This document shows, in pieces, positions 55,253-64,000 of a DNA stretch of 64,000 nt. Source of the DNA: Saprospiraceae bacterium (GTDB lineage Bacteria > Bacteroidota > Bacteroidia > Chitinophagales > Saprospiraceae); NCBI GenBank assembly GCA_016714085.1, contig JADJNW010000004.1:372001-436000 (forward strand), written 5' to 3'. Under the pieces are notes generated by a model that did no database searches, was not told where the DNA came from, and was given only the letters and a program-made list of their open reading frames with translations. Positions within the stretch are counted from its first letter, which is position 1, and the number at the start of each line of letters is the position of its first letter. A program made the translations under genes and the position numbers.

Positions 55253-56847
55253 CTATAAACTAATGACAGATTCAACATCCCAATTGGCACGCAAGGTTTC
55301 CAGCTTTTTAGTAATAATCACCTCCGGCTGGATTTTCATATTATAATTGCCGCTATCCCAGCGCCCATTGGCGTTTAAATCTACAATAATTTTTACAGAA
55401 TAATCTCCCGGCCTTAGCCCTTTATATGCTTTTTCAAACGTTTCGACACCCGAAACCTGCAATTCATCTACCAAAGTTTCGCCTTGCAAAAGCTGCACCA
55501 CATAATTCGTATCGGCCTGAAATCCTTCTATTTTCAAGTTTAAATTGCCAAATGTTTTGCGCAGCTCGGCCCGATAAACCGCTTTAATCGTGTCACTTTG
55601 CAAACCAAAAATATCCTGGAATGCACCAGGTAAAGCCTCGAATTCATAGGGCAATCCTTCTTTCCAGGCGGTTCTAAGTTTTACACTTCGAGGTTTGAGC
55701 GAATCAATTTCCAAGAACGCTTGAACGGGAATCCGCAGGGTATCTTCATACATTCGAATCAGTGAGGTGTCAACGTTAGCAACGGGATGATTAAGATCTA
55801 TCGAAATAAATTGATCAGGATTCACCGATACAGGTGTAGAGCGGCCATTGGTCTGACTTAATTTTGCATTTTGCAAAAATTCGGTTTTCGCCAAAGCTTC
55901 TACTTTCACCGTATCATTCAAAATCGTGTCCTGCCGGATGTACAATTCCCATGCCTGCGGCGAAGATAAATCATACCATACGTTCACCGTATCCTTGTCA
56001 TATTCATATAGAATCGTTTGCCCTACATCTTGAGGAGAAAAATTATATTTCGAGGTATTTTATTGAAAGTCAGTCGAATGCGACCAAAAGTACCTGCATC
56101 TTCGTCTAATAAACGCAACGTCCGTTCTTCCTCAAAAAGTCGAATCGAGAGCGCAGGCGTGCTGTCAGCCACCACGATCAAGCTATCGGGAAAGCCAATT
56201 TGCTCATTTGCAAGATTATATCTATAATTAAAATCTACATCTTTTAAAGCAAAACCTTTAAACGAACCAGTCCGCGCATTTTCGATGCGAAAATTGCCTT
56301 CTTTGTCGGTTTTAGCAAAGTAAAAAGGGCGTTCGGTGCGCACCACCGAATCAGCGAGATTATCGTACAGCATAAAAAGCACTTTCTCCAAGGGTTCGCC
56401 TGTTTTGGCATCTACAATTGTACCGCTAATCGACAGAGAATCAAGCATATCGCCCGTAGAAAAGACAAAACGAAGATTTTCAGCAGGATTTTTCTCGGTC
56501 AAATCTTTGACCGCTTCCCCAAAATTGATGGTATAAGTAGCATTTTCACGCAGAACTTCGCGGCTATCAAAATCAAAACGAACCGTGCGGCCTTTCAAAT
56601 TAATCGTCGGACGGTACTGCAATGGTGGCGACACCACCACCTGATTGAAAATATCTTCCAGTGACACCCACTCGTTGAAAGTCAATTCAATGCGTTGTTT
56701 GGCAAAATTGGTCTGCAACGCAGGCGTCGAAGCCTCCGGCACCAATTCTGGGGGCGTCTCATCCTTTGGGCCGCCTTCGGGCGCGGTGACCGTAGCGCAG
56801 CGACTCAACAAAAAAACAGTAAACAAGAGCAAAAGGCAACGGGCCAT
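55253..56847 (-). CDS. Big_5 (Ig-like) lipoprotein, frameshift at 56038-56042
   Basis: The lipobox region is 'FTVFLLSRCATVTAPEGGPKDETPPELVPEASTP'. A Big_5/SbsA Ig-like domain follows ('FAKQRIELTFNEWVSLEDIFNQVVVSPPL...ATYTINFGEAVKDLTEKNPAENLRFVFSTGD'), then a carboxypeptidase-regulatory-like domain ('SISGTIVDAKTGEPLEKVLFMLYD'). The second frame continues from 'SPQDVGQTILYEYDKDTVNVWYDLSS' once a T is added to the T5 run (A5 on the plus strand). About 531 residues, typical of this Bacteroidota lipoprotein family. Function unknown. Confidence 0.85.
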
Positions 56848-56930
56848 TCTATTTCGTTCAGTTTTTCAATTTGCAAAGGAAAGAAAATTTTTAGACACTG
56901 GATGCTGGTTTCCCTTCGGTCGCCATGCTA

Positions 56931-56961
56931 TTGACAATGATCGGCAATAAGCTTATTTTTG
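56931..56961 (+). promoter_or_regulatory. Promoter upstream of the GNAT gene
   Basis: TTG at 56931-56933, exactly 20 nt, then TATTTTTG at 56954-56961, a full-consensus pair. It would give a leader of about 115 nt before the ATG at 57085. Confidence 0.55.
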
Positions 56962-57022
56962 TATTTCAAATCTAAATCAACGCCGCTGGCTATTTTATTC
57001 TATTCAACGCTTTTCCTGCCTG

Positions 57023-57048
57023 ATATTGCATAAAGACTTTTGCAATAT
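57023..57048. promoter_or_regulatory. Dyad in the GNAT leader
   Basis: ATATTGCA-T-AAAG pairs with CTTT-TGCAATAT around a single base, 12 bp of pairing with one bulge. It lies inside the predicted leader, so it could be an operator or an RNA stem. Confidence 0.45.
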
Positions 57049-57084
57049 TATTAATTCTTTTATCAAATTTTAAATATTAATATC

Positions 57085-57615
57085 ATGTTTTTCATCGAAT
57101 CTGAGCGTTTGAAATTGCTGGCGCTGGAGCATCATCAATTATTATTATTGCTGGAAAATCAATTATTATTGGAACAATCTTTGGGCTTAAACCCTACCAA
57201 TTTGGAGGTTCATTTCGGTGATAATTTTATGAAAGAATTTGAGGAGGCGATGCAGGCAGTGACCATTCCGATGGTAGCGCAACATCCGGAGCATTATAAA
57301 TGGCTGACTTTTTGGTTGATTGTTCATAAAAAGGATAATCTTTATATGGGCGGAATCGGCGCGTTTGGCTTCCCTGTAAAGCACGAGAGCGAGACGATGG
57401 TTGGCTATTTTATTGATCAAAAATACGAAGGACAAGGATTTGCCACCGAAGCGCTTGCTTGTCTGCTGGAATGGATGCTCTGTGAACCGGCCCTGAAAAC
57501 AGTGGTCGCAGATACACCCGCGGCGCATTTTGCATCTCAAAAAGTATTGCAAAAAAATGGATTTGTATATGACAAAGAAGTAGAAGAAGGCATTCGCTGG
57601 CGACTGATGCGCTAA
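57085..57615 (+). CDS. GNAT-family N-acetyltransferase
   Basis: 176 residues. 'ERLKLLALEHHQLLLLLEN' is a RimJ/RimL-like start. The acetyl-CoA loop is 'YFIDQKYEGQGFATEALACLLEWML', a variant of the Q/RxxGxG/A motif. 'ASQKVLQKNGF' matches the SxxVxxKxGF C-terminal motif. Substrate unknown. Confidence 0.9.
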   Translation: MFFIESERLKLLALEHHQLLLLLENQLLLEQSLGLNPTNLEVHFGDNFMKEFEEAMQAVTIPMVAQHPEHYKWLTFWLIVHKKDNLYMGGIGAFGFPVKHESETMVGYFIDQKYEGQGFATEALACLLEWMLCEPALKTVVADTPAAHFASQKVLQKNGFVYDKEVEEGIRWRLMR

Positions 57616-57718
57616 ATAAACGGGGCAATATTTCATTTTTTATTGACAATTTTATATTGATTAATGCTTTTTATAAAATAATCAATGATCCATTATCAAT
57701 AATCAATGAAATATTGCC

Positions 57719-58390
57719 TCAACTTTCTATCAAATGCTCCAACAAATCGGTTTCTCCTGCGCCTGTAGTATAAAGTTTTTGCTCAAAAGCAGCAGTTTCC
57801 TGTATCATAAAAATAGTTGCCAAAATGGCCGGTATTTCAATAAAAAAGCCCAGCGCATTCACAATAGAAGCATTGGTTAATTCTTCAATAGTATTGGATT
57901 CTAAACTAATACGCATACTAATATAACTAAATGTATTGGAAACTAAATATAATGCCCACCACCAGCCAACTAAATTTGCATTCTTGATATAATTATTACT
58001 TGTAATAGCGCGTTGCGTTTCAAGCCAGATTTCGCGCATGATTTGATACGGATATAATAAATTGACAAAAGGAATAAACCAGGCGCCGGCAGCCCAGCCC
58101 TCACTATATCGAAGCCCGCGCACGCCTATTTTATGCAAATTATAATAAGCGCGTCGAAACCATCGTATAAAAAATATAATGGAAAAAATAATAACAGCAA
58201 AGTTTAATAAAGCAATAATTCCCTGGCGCATATCATTAATAGTAGCGGATTGATCATCAAAATAGCCGCTGCTAAAACGATTGAGCAAATTAAGTTGTAA
58301 CAGTTCAGAAATGAGCGATACAATGGTGATGCCAAGCAAAATCCAAAAAACAACGATGATTTGTTTGGCTCTCTGAAGGTTATGTTTCAT
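57719..58390 (-). CDS. DUF4328 membrane protein
   Basis: 223 residues with about five membrane helices. 'RWFRRAYYNLHKIGVRGLRYSEGWAAGAWFIPFVNLLYPYQIMREIW' is diagnostic of DUF4328. Function unknown. Confidence 0.9.
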   Translation of the reverse strand: MKHNLQRAKQIIVVFWILLGITIVSLISELLQLNLLNRFSSGYFDDQSATINDMRQGIIALLNFAVIIFSIIFFIRWFRRAYYNLHKIGVRGLRYSEGWAAGAWFIPFVNLLYPYQIMREIWLETQRAITSNNYIKNANLVGWWWALYLVSNTFSYISMRISLESNTIEELTNASIVNALGFFIEIPAILATIFMIQETAAFEQKLYTTGAGETDLLEHLIES

Positions 58391-58526
58391 GACAAAATCA
58401 TGGCATTATTCATCTGCAAAATAGGCATATTTGTCTAAATCCAAGGTTTTTTTCTGGCGAAACCAGCTTTTTACTTTCATTATTTATAAAGAAACTTTAA
58501 ATTATGAGTTCATATCCACAGAAACA

Positions 58527-60769
58527 ATGAGAAAACGATTTGACGCTGTATTTTATGCTTTTCCTTTCCAATTGGTCATTTTACAAATACGCAGCAGCCA
58601 GCTTTTGCTGGGCTTGTGGCTCGTGATCGTGCTGTTCATCTCAGGGGCGATTGGGCGCAAATTAGGCTTGCAATATCTTTTCCTTGATCCTGAATACCTG
58701 GGCGGGGTTTATTTCGGCAGTTTTTTCTTTGTCGGCTTTACACTTGGCGGATTCTGGATGACCTGGAATCTTACTACTTATTTACTTACGGCACATCATT
58801 TCCCGTTTTTGGCATCATTATCACGCCCATTTACTAAATTTTGTATTAATAACGCTTTTTTACCTTTGGTTTTTATTATATACTATTTTATTGCGATTAT
58901 TTCATTTGAAAATGGCTATGAAAAGCTACCTCCTTATATCATTTTTCAAAATTGCCTGGGTTTATTGATGGGAATATTATCACTCATTATGATTAATACG
59001 ATTTATTTTTACTTTACAAATAAAGATATTTTTTCATATAATATTCCTGCAAAATTGCCGCCGGACCTTAGTAAAAACATTGCTCCCGGGCGGCGGGGCG
59101 TCGATTTGGATGCGATTAAACAAGATTCCAGCCGATGGAAAGTGACAACTTATCTCACTGAAACCTGCCAACCACGCGTGGTGCGCAGCGTTGCGCATTA
59201 TGATTCGCGTATGCTGATGAATATTTTTAGACAAAACCATCTCAACGCTTTAGTCATTCAACTGCTTAGTATGTTGATACTCATGGGTTTAGGGCAAATG
59301 ATTGATTATCCGTATTTTAGAATTCCGGCCGCGGCAAGCGTTTTTATTTTCGGGAGTGTAATAATGGCGATCATAGGAGCGCTGATTTATTGGTTTGATC
59401 AATGGTGGGTCACCGTTTTTATTGCATTGATGCTGATTTTAAATTATGCAACGAGCTTTGAAATATTAAGTTTTTATAATAAAGCTTATGGATTAAATTA
59501 TAAAACCGAAAAAGCATCTTATACTTATGAAAAATTGCAAGATTTTTGCAATCAGGATCAAGTAAAAAAAGATAAAGCGCAAACCATTGCTATTCTTGAA
59601 AATTGGCTGCAAAAAACAAAAAACACCCCAACGACAAGCCTAAAATGGTCTTTTTGTGCGTGAGTGGCGGCGGCTTACGCTCGGCTACCTGGAGTATGAA
59701 TGTGGTACAAACCGCTGATAGCTTGCTTCAGGGCGATTTGCTTCGCCAAACGGCGCTCATTAGTGGCGCTTCAGGAGGTATGATCGGCATGGCGTATATG
59801 CGAGAATTATTATTACAAGAGCAGCAAGGAAAACTGGTGGGACTTTATGATCCCGCGCATTTGCAAAGTATTTCGCAGGACTTGCTGAATTCGATTGCTT
59901 TTACCATTGTCACCAATGATATGTTTTTGCCCTGGGGCAGATTTAAATCTGGAAATTATACTTATAATAAAGATCGGGGTTATATTTTTGAAAAACAACT
60001 CAATGAAAATACGCAAGGATTGCTAAATAAAGCGCTTGGCGACTATCAAAAGCCGGAAGCAAATGCGCAGATTCCCATGATGTATATCACGCCCATGATT
60101 ATTAATGATGCGCGCCGACTTATTATATCGCCGCAAAATGTTTCTTTTATGATGACTCCGCCCATTGGCACGCTTTATCCCGATGCGGTGGAAGTCGACG
60201 CCGTGGACTTTGGTTGGTTGTTTCAGCATCAAGATGCCCAAAATCTTCGCTTTCTCACTGCTTTGCGCATGAATGCAACTTATCCTTATGTGTTACCCAA
60301 TGTTTATTTGCCAAGCAAACCGGGCATAGAAGTAATGGACGCGGGCTTGCGCGATAATTATGGCATCCTTTCTGCTACTCGTTTTATTCATGTTTTCAAA
60401 GATTGGATTCTCGAAAATACAGGCGGTGTGGTGCTTGTACAAATCAGTAGTTCTGAAAAAATTGAAAAAATCCCGCCCAGCGATCGGCAAGGCGTGGTGC
60501 AAATGCTCTTCAATCCATTGGGTATCGCCAATCAGATCATTATTTTGCAAGAATTTGAGCAGGATGCCAGCATTGGGTTTTTATATGATATTCTTGGGAA
60601 AGAAAATTTTGAAATTATTCGTTTTGTGTATCGCCCTGGCGACAAGAATCGGCGGCGAGCTTCGGTTTCTTTTCACTTGACCAAAGGAGAGTTGGAAGGA
60701 GTCATAAATGCGATCAATAATCCTGATAATCAGTCCAGTCTGCGACACTTAACGGAGGCTTTGCAATAA
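58527..60769 (+). CDS. Membrane patatin-like phospholipase, frameshift at 59611-59616
   Basis: About 748 residues after repair. The N-terminal half has several membrane helices (LLLGLWLVIVLFISGAI, VFIIYYFIAIISF, MLILMGLGQMI, FGSVIMAIIGALIYW, VFIALMLILNYA). The C-terminal patatin domain has the oxyanion loop 'SGGGLRSATWSM', the nucleophile motif GXSXG as 'GASGG' in 'LISGASGGMIGMAYM', and the Asp of the Ser-Asp dyad in 'VMDAGLRDNYG'. The frames join as 'NWLQKNKKHPNDKPKMVFL' if one A is added to the A6 run. Likely an inner-membrane lipase acting on phospholipid. Start chosen at MRKRFDAVFYAFPFQL. Confidence 0.88.
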
Positions 60770-60817
60770 TGTTTGAACAATGATGCTTCGAAAAGCATTC
60801 TTCTACAAAAAATTTGC

Positions 60818-61480
60818 ATGGAAAATATCAGTCGCGCTGTGCTGGACGCTGCGATGAACTATCAGACCTACCGCCAATTGGGCGAGGATTTATTGACCGA
60901 AAAAGAAATTCCTTTTCGGGAAAATTATAGCGATTCGATGCTCGGCTACACCGAATTGAACAATGCGCGGATGAATCGTTTGGATAAAACCATTGAAATT
61001 ACACAGGAAGCCCAGGAAAAACTGGCTCAAATTGAACAACCTGTCATTTGGCTGACCCTCACCGAGCCCTGGTGCGGCGATGCGGCGCAAATCGTACCGG
61101 CACTGAATAAATTGGCAGAAGCCAATGAAAATATTCAGTTGCGCTTTATCCTGCGCGATATGCATCTGGACATTATGGATGAATTCCTGACCGATGGTTC
61201 GCGCTCGATTCCAAAAGTTATTATATTGGATGCCAATACTTTAGATGTTCTTGATGCTTGGGGGCCGCGCCCATCAGTATTGCAAAGTATGCTCATCCCT
61301 ATGATTCAGGAAATGAAATCTTATACAGATAAAGATTTGCGGAAGCAAAAATATCAGGCATACCAAATCGAGGCGCAACGCTGGTATAATAAAGATAAAA
61401 CAGAAAGTATTCAAAACGAAATATTGGAAAATACACTGCAAGCTGTTGAAAATAAGGTGCAAACAATTGCAAAGGAATAA
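60818..61480 (+). CDS. Thioredoxin-like family protein lacking the resolving Cys
   Basis: 220 residues, no signal peptide. The thioredoxin fold is visible in 'QPVIWLTLTEPWCGDAAQIVPALNKLAEANENIQLRFILRDMHLDIMDEFLTDGSRSIPKVIILDA'. The CXXC motif is CGDA, keeping only the first Cys; the cis-Pro before the fourth strand is present (SIPKV). This is the Bacteroidota/Firmicutes 'thioredoxin family protein' type often predicted to work by a monothiol route. It starts 48 bp after the patatin stop. Confidence 0.85.
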   Translation: MENISRAVLDAAMNYQTYRQLGEDLLTEKEIPFRENYSDSMLGYTELNNARMNRLDKTIEITQEAQEKLAQIEQPVIWLTLTEPWCGDAAQIVPALNKLAEANENIQLRFILRDMHLDIMDEFLTDGSRSIPKVIILDANTLDVLDAWGPRPSVLQSMLIPMIQEMKSYTDKDLRKQKYQAYQIEAQRWYNKDKTESIQNEILENTLQAVENKVQTIAKE

Positions 61481-61531
61481 CGAAGTATAATAAATTTGTA
61501 AAAATATTTACCAATTAATACTCATTTTGAT

Positions 61532-61741
61532 ATGCCATTCATCTACAAAACCTTTTATATACCATCCGCCGAAGTGAAACCTAAAAGCGCTTTCTCGACT
61601 GGTTTACCCCAAATCAACGGAGATCAACTCGCCCGCGATGTGCAGGCCACCTTGGTGGAAATGGAGTCCGAAGGTTATAAATTGCACAGCGTTTCTCCGG
61701 TTACAAATGCAAAGAGTCATCACGGAGGCTTCACTTTATAG
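61532..61741 (+). CDS. Small conserved-looking protein, unknown
   Basis: 69 residues, soluble. 'DVQATLVEMESEGYKLHSVSPV' resembles the helix-strand unit seen in DUF4177-type proteins, but the match is loose. Lies between the thioredoxin-like and GGGPS genes in the same direction. Confidence 0.6.
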   Translation: MPFIYKTFYIPSAEVKPKSAFSTGLPQINGDQLARDVQATLVEMESEGYKLHSVSPVTNAKSHHGGFTL

Positions 61742-61917
61742 CTATACGGATGGCATTTTAATGATATTTCAAAAATCAGAATAAAGATTGGGGCTTGTAG
61801 CTTGCCAATAAAAAACGTAAATTCGCTTCAAATTTTGGTGCAAAAGCGCCTTAGAAACGCTTACTTTGTCCTACACAAACCTTTGGCTGCCCGCATATTC
61901 CGAAGCCTTCAATTCTT

Positions 61918-62697
61918 ATGTCTATGCCAAAAATAGCTGTTTATCAGGCGATTGTGAATGCCAAGCAACAAGGTAAAAAACAACTGGCAGTATTGATCGA
62001 TCCCGACAAGGCGGAGCCGGCGCATCTTGAACGCCTGCTTGATCTTGCATTGCAGAGCAGGGTTGATTATTTTTTTGTAGGTGGCAGTTTGGTTATGCGT
62101 GACACGCTCGACGATTGTCTCGGTTTTTTGAAAGCGAATAGCAATATTCCCTGTGTTATTTTTCCGGGCAGTGTTCAACAAATTAGCCCTAAGGCCGATG
62201 CAATCCTGCTGCTATCGCTCATTTCAGGCCGAAATCCCGAATTGCTTATCGGGCAACACGTCATTGCTGCGCCTTATTTACGCGAAAGCGGTTTGGAAGT
62301 CATTTCGACCGGCTATATGCTCGTGGACGGTGGCGCACCGACTACTGTTTCTTACATCAGCGGCTCGAATCCGATTCCTGCGAATAAAAATGATATTGCG
62401 GTTTGTACTGCTATTGCTGGTGAGATGTTGGGCTTGAAAATCAGCTACTTAGATGCAGGTAGCGGCGCCAAAAACCCTGTTTCGGAACAAATGATGGCAG
62501 CGGTGAGCCAAAATGTAGCAACGCCAATTGTGGTTGGGGGAGGCATTCGCACGCCTGATAAAGCTTACGCCAATGCAGTCGCAGGTGCAGATATACAAGT
62601 GGTTGGAAATTTGCTGGAAAAAAATCCTTCTTTAATGCTGGAAATGGCAGATGCGGTGCATTCTTTGAATAAAATGCAAGAAAAAGGAATTTTGTAG
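61918..62697 (+). CDS. Geranylgeranylglyceryl phosphate synthase family (GGGPS/PcrB)
   Basis: 259 residues. TIM-barrel prenyltransferase joining a polyprenyl diphosphate to glycerol-1-phosphate by an ether bond. 'LAVLIDPDKAEPAHLERLL' (metal and substrate Asp), 'DYFFVGGSLVM', 'CVIFPGSVQQISPKADAILLLSLISGRNPELLIGQHV', 'STGYMLVDGGAPTTVSYISGSNPIPANK' and 'PIVVGGGIRTPDKA' are all family marks. Bacteroidota carry this group II enzyme, otherwise known for archaeal-type lipids. No other lipid gene is adjacent. Confidence 0.92.
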   Translation: MSMPKIAVYQAIVNAKQQGKKQLAVLIDPDKAEPAHLERLLDLALQSRVDYFFVGGSLVMRDTLDDCLGFLKANSNIPCVIFPGSVQQISPKADAILLLSLISGRNPELLIGQHVIAAPYLRESGLEVISTGYMLVDGGAPTTVSYISGSNPIPANKNDIAVCTAIAGEMLGLKISYLDAGSGAKNPVSEQMMAAVSQNVATPIVVGGGIRTPDKAYANAVAGADIQVVGNLLEKNPSLMLEMADAVHSLNKMQEKGIL

Positions 62698-62732
62698 CTT
62701 TGGATGTTGTTTGAGGATTAATAATAAAAATT

Positions 62733-62939
62733 ATGGAATATTTAGCCGATAGAATTACAATTGATGAAGGGCTTTGCAATGGTAAGCCGACCATTCGAGG
62801 TATGCGAGTGACGGTGCAAACTATTCTGGAATTTCTGAAGGCAGGAGATTCGAAAGAGGATATACTTTATCAGTACCCGATGTTGGAGCCAGAAGATATT
62901 GACGCCTCATTACATTTTTCAAAATTATTCAGCATTTGA
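62733..62939 (+). CDS. DUF433 protein (antitoxin-like), no toxin partner
   Basis: 68 residues. 'ITIDEGLCNGKPTIRGMRVTVQTILEFLKAGDSKEDILYQYPMLEPEDIDASL' is a full DUF433 domain, an HTH-like family usually paired with a DUF5615 PIN-like toxin. Here the next gene is rsgA, whose TTG start overlaps this stop by 4 bp. Confidence 0.88.
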   Translation: MEYLADRITIDEGLCNGKPTIRGMRVTVQTILEFLKAGDSKEDILYQYPMLEPEDIDASLHFSKLFSI

Positions 62940-63889
62940 AAAAAGGAATTGTAATAAAATCCACCGGAAGTTGGTATCAAGTGAAAGTGGAGGACGGAGA
63001 TTTGTGGAACTGTCGCATCGTGGGGAAGTTTCGCCTGGAGGGTTTAAAACTCACAAACCCAGTAGCAGTAGGGGATGAGGTGGAGGTGGAAATCGAAAAC
63101 AAGGAAGAACAAACAGGCATTATCCGACAAATTTTACCTCGCAAAAATTATGTGCTGCGCCAGTCGCCGCGCAAAAAACATGATATGCATTTACTGGCAA
63201 GTAATATTGACCAGGCGCTGCTCATTTCCACGATTATTTCTCCGAATTTGAAACAAGGCTTTATTGATCGTTTTTTGTTGATGACCGAACCTTACGAAAT
63301 TCCGGTAACCATTGTCTTTAATAAAGCGGATTTATATAGCGAAGAAGAATTGGAACTCTTTGGCGGATTGGAATATATATATAATGAAATTGGCTATGAT
63401 GTACTGTTGGTTTCTGCAATCGAGAAATTGGGAATCGAAGAATTAAAAGCCGTTTTGAAAGATAAAATTACACTCGTTAGTGGACAGTCGGGCGTCGGCA
63501 AATCAAGTTTGATCAATGCCATTCAACCGCAGATGCATTTGCGTACCACCGATCTATCAGATTACTCCGGCAAAGGCAAGCATACCACGACTTTCGCAGA
63601 AATGTACGATCTTGACTTTGGTGGAGCGATCATCGATACGCCGGGCATTAAAACACTGGCATTCAATAATTTAGAGCCATTGGATGTAGCGCATAATTTC
63701 CGTGAATTTTTTATAGAGTCGGAAAATTGTAAATTTGGCGGCAGTTGTTTGCATCGCAACGAACCCGGTTGTGCTGTAAAAGCAGCCATCGAAGCAGGTG
63801 ATATTAGCGAATTGCGTTATATTAATTACCTGACGATTTTGGAAGAAATCGAAGATCAAAATTATTGGGAACGACATAAAGAAATGTAA
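62936..63889 (+). CDS. rsgA: Ribosome small-subunit GTPase RsgA
   Basis: 317 residues. Circularly permuted GTPase that helps mature the 30S subunit. N-terminal OB fold ('VIKSTGSWYQVKVEDGDLWNCRIVGKFR'), then G4 'FNKADL', G5 'VSA', G1 'GQSGVGKSSLIN', G3 'DTPGIK', and the C-terminal zinc motif with Cys/His in 'CKFGGSCLHRNEPGC'. Translation appears to start at TTG 62936, overlapping the DUF433 stop; no better ATG lies nearby. Confidence 0.95.
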   Translation: MKKGIVIKSTGSWYQVKVEDGDLWNCRIVGKFRLEGLKLTNPVAVGDEVEVEIENKEEQTGIIRQILPRKNYVLRQSPRKKHDMHLLASNIDQALLISTIISPNLKQGFIDRFLLMTEPYEIPVTIVFNKADLYSEEELELFGGLEYIYNEIGYDVLLVSAIEKLGIEELKAVLKDKITLVSGQSGVGKSSLINAIQPQMHLRTTDLSDYSGKGKHTTTFAEMYDLDFGGAIIDTPGIKTLAFNNLEPLDVAHNFREFFIESENCKFGGSCLHRNEPGCAVKAAIEAGDISELRYINYLTILEEIEDQNYWERHKEM

Positions 63890-64000
63890 ATTAGTGTTAT
63901 GGTGTTTTAGTAATGAGTGGGCTGGGGGCTTGAGTTTCGGCGTATGAGATCAAGATTTTTAATTCACTGTTTAAACCAACCACCAAAACACTATAGCACC
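63890..64000. other. Right-edge sequence, nothing recognised
   Basis: 111 bp after rsgA with no hairpin, promoter or coding signal that I can support. Confidence 0.5.

Noticed and set aside
1..64000. tRNA, rRNA or riboswitch genes
   Set aside because: I looked through the gaps longer than 300 bp for T-arm-like GGTTCRANNCC and other RNA patterns and saw none; a covariance-model scan would be needed to exclude small RNAs.

Overview
The window comes from the chromosome of a Bacteroidota bacterium, most likely Saprospiria-like. The evidence is a T9SS type A sorting domain, families typical of the phylum (DUF5916, DUF4294, DUF4197, DUF4328, DUF6265), a carboxypeptidase-regulatory/TonB-type outer-membrane protein, bacterial GGGPS, and promoters of the Bacteroidota type (-33 TTG, about 19-20 nt, -7 TAnnTTTG), some lying only a few bases before the start codon. 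I see no rRNA, tRNA, CRISPR array, prophage or transposase. Most of the window is housekeeping and envelope content.

Layout. 1-5.1 kb: serine hydrolase (cut by the window edge), TonB-type outer-membrane protein, FkbM methyltransferase. 5.2-5.6 kb: a non-coding array of sixteen degenerate 21-bp units arranged as four 84-bp higher-order repeats. 5.7-16.5 kb: SDH-family serine protease, MscL, aconitase, deoxynucleoside kinase, flavin monooxygenase plus aldehyde dehydrogenase, an FKBP-like/TPR protein, a methyltransferase and DUF4294. 16.6-18.1 kb: ECF sigma, membrane anti-sigma and CpxP-like operon. 18.2-28.2 kb: YifB, a PKD lipoprotein, a four-gene ABC/HlyD/FtsX/TolC efflux operon with a divergent MarR regulator, an M20 hydrolase and a membrane nucleotidyl cyclase. 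28.5-33.5 kb: ArsR-AHSA1 pair, DUF1801, DUF5916 and XerD.

33.8-41 kb: a second secretion locus, with ECF sigma, TetR, an SPFH lipoprotein, an ABC exporter whose ATPase lacks the usual hydrolysis residues, HlyD and TolC. The sigma factor and the TetR gene share a 13-bp dyad in their leaders. 41-46 kb: OmpA, a coiled-coil/HhH protein and a membrane-anchored winged-helix regulator. The last two converge and both lose their conserved C-termini at one 10-bp palindrome. Then glutaminase and a DUF6265 remnant. 46.3-64 kb: GyrI-like and VOC proteins, an HD domain fused to a Pycsar-type transmembrane effector domain, OmpA, glutaryl-CoA dehydrogenase, FolB, DUF4197, a T9SS cargo protein, an acyltransferase, a Big_5 lipoprotein, GNAT, DUF4328, a membrane patatin, a thioredoxin-like protein, GGGPS, DUF433 and RsgA.

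Ten genes are each broken by one apparent single-base loss, mostly in short homopolymers. All ten have the same sign and both halves still encode conserved protein, so I read them as probable sequence errors and annotate each gene across its break.
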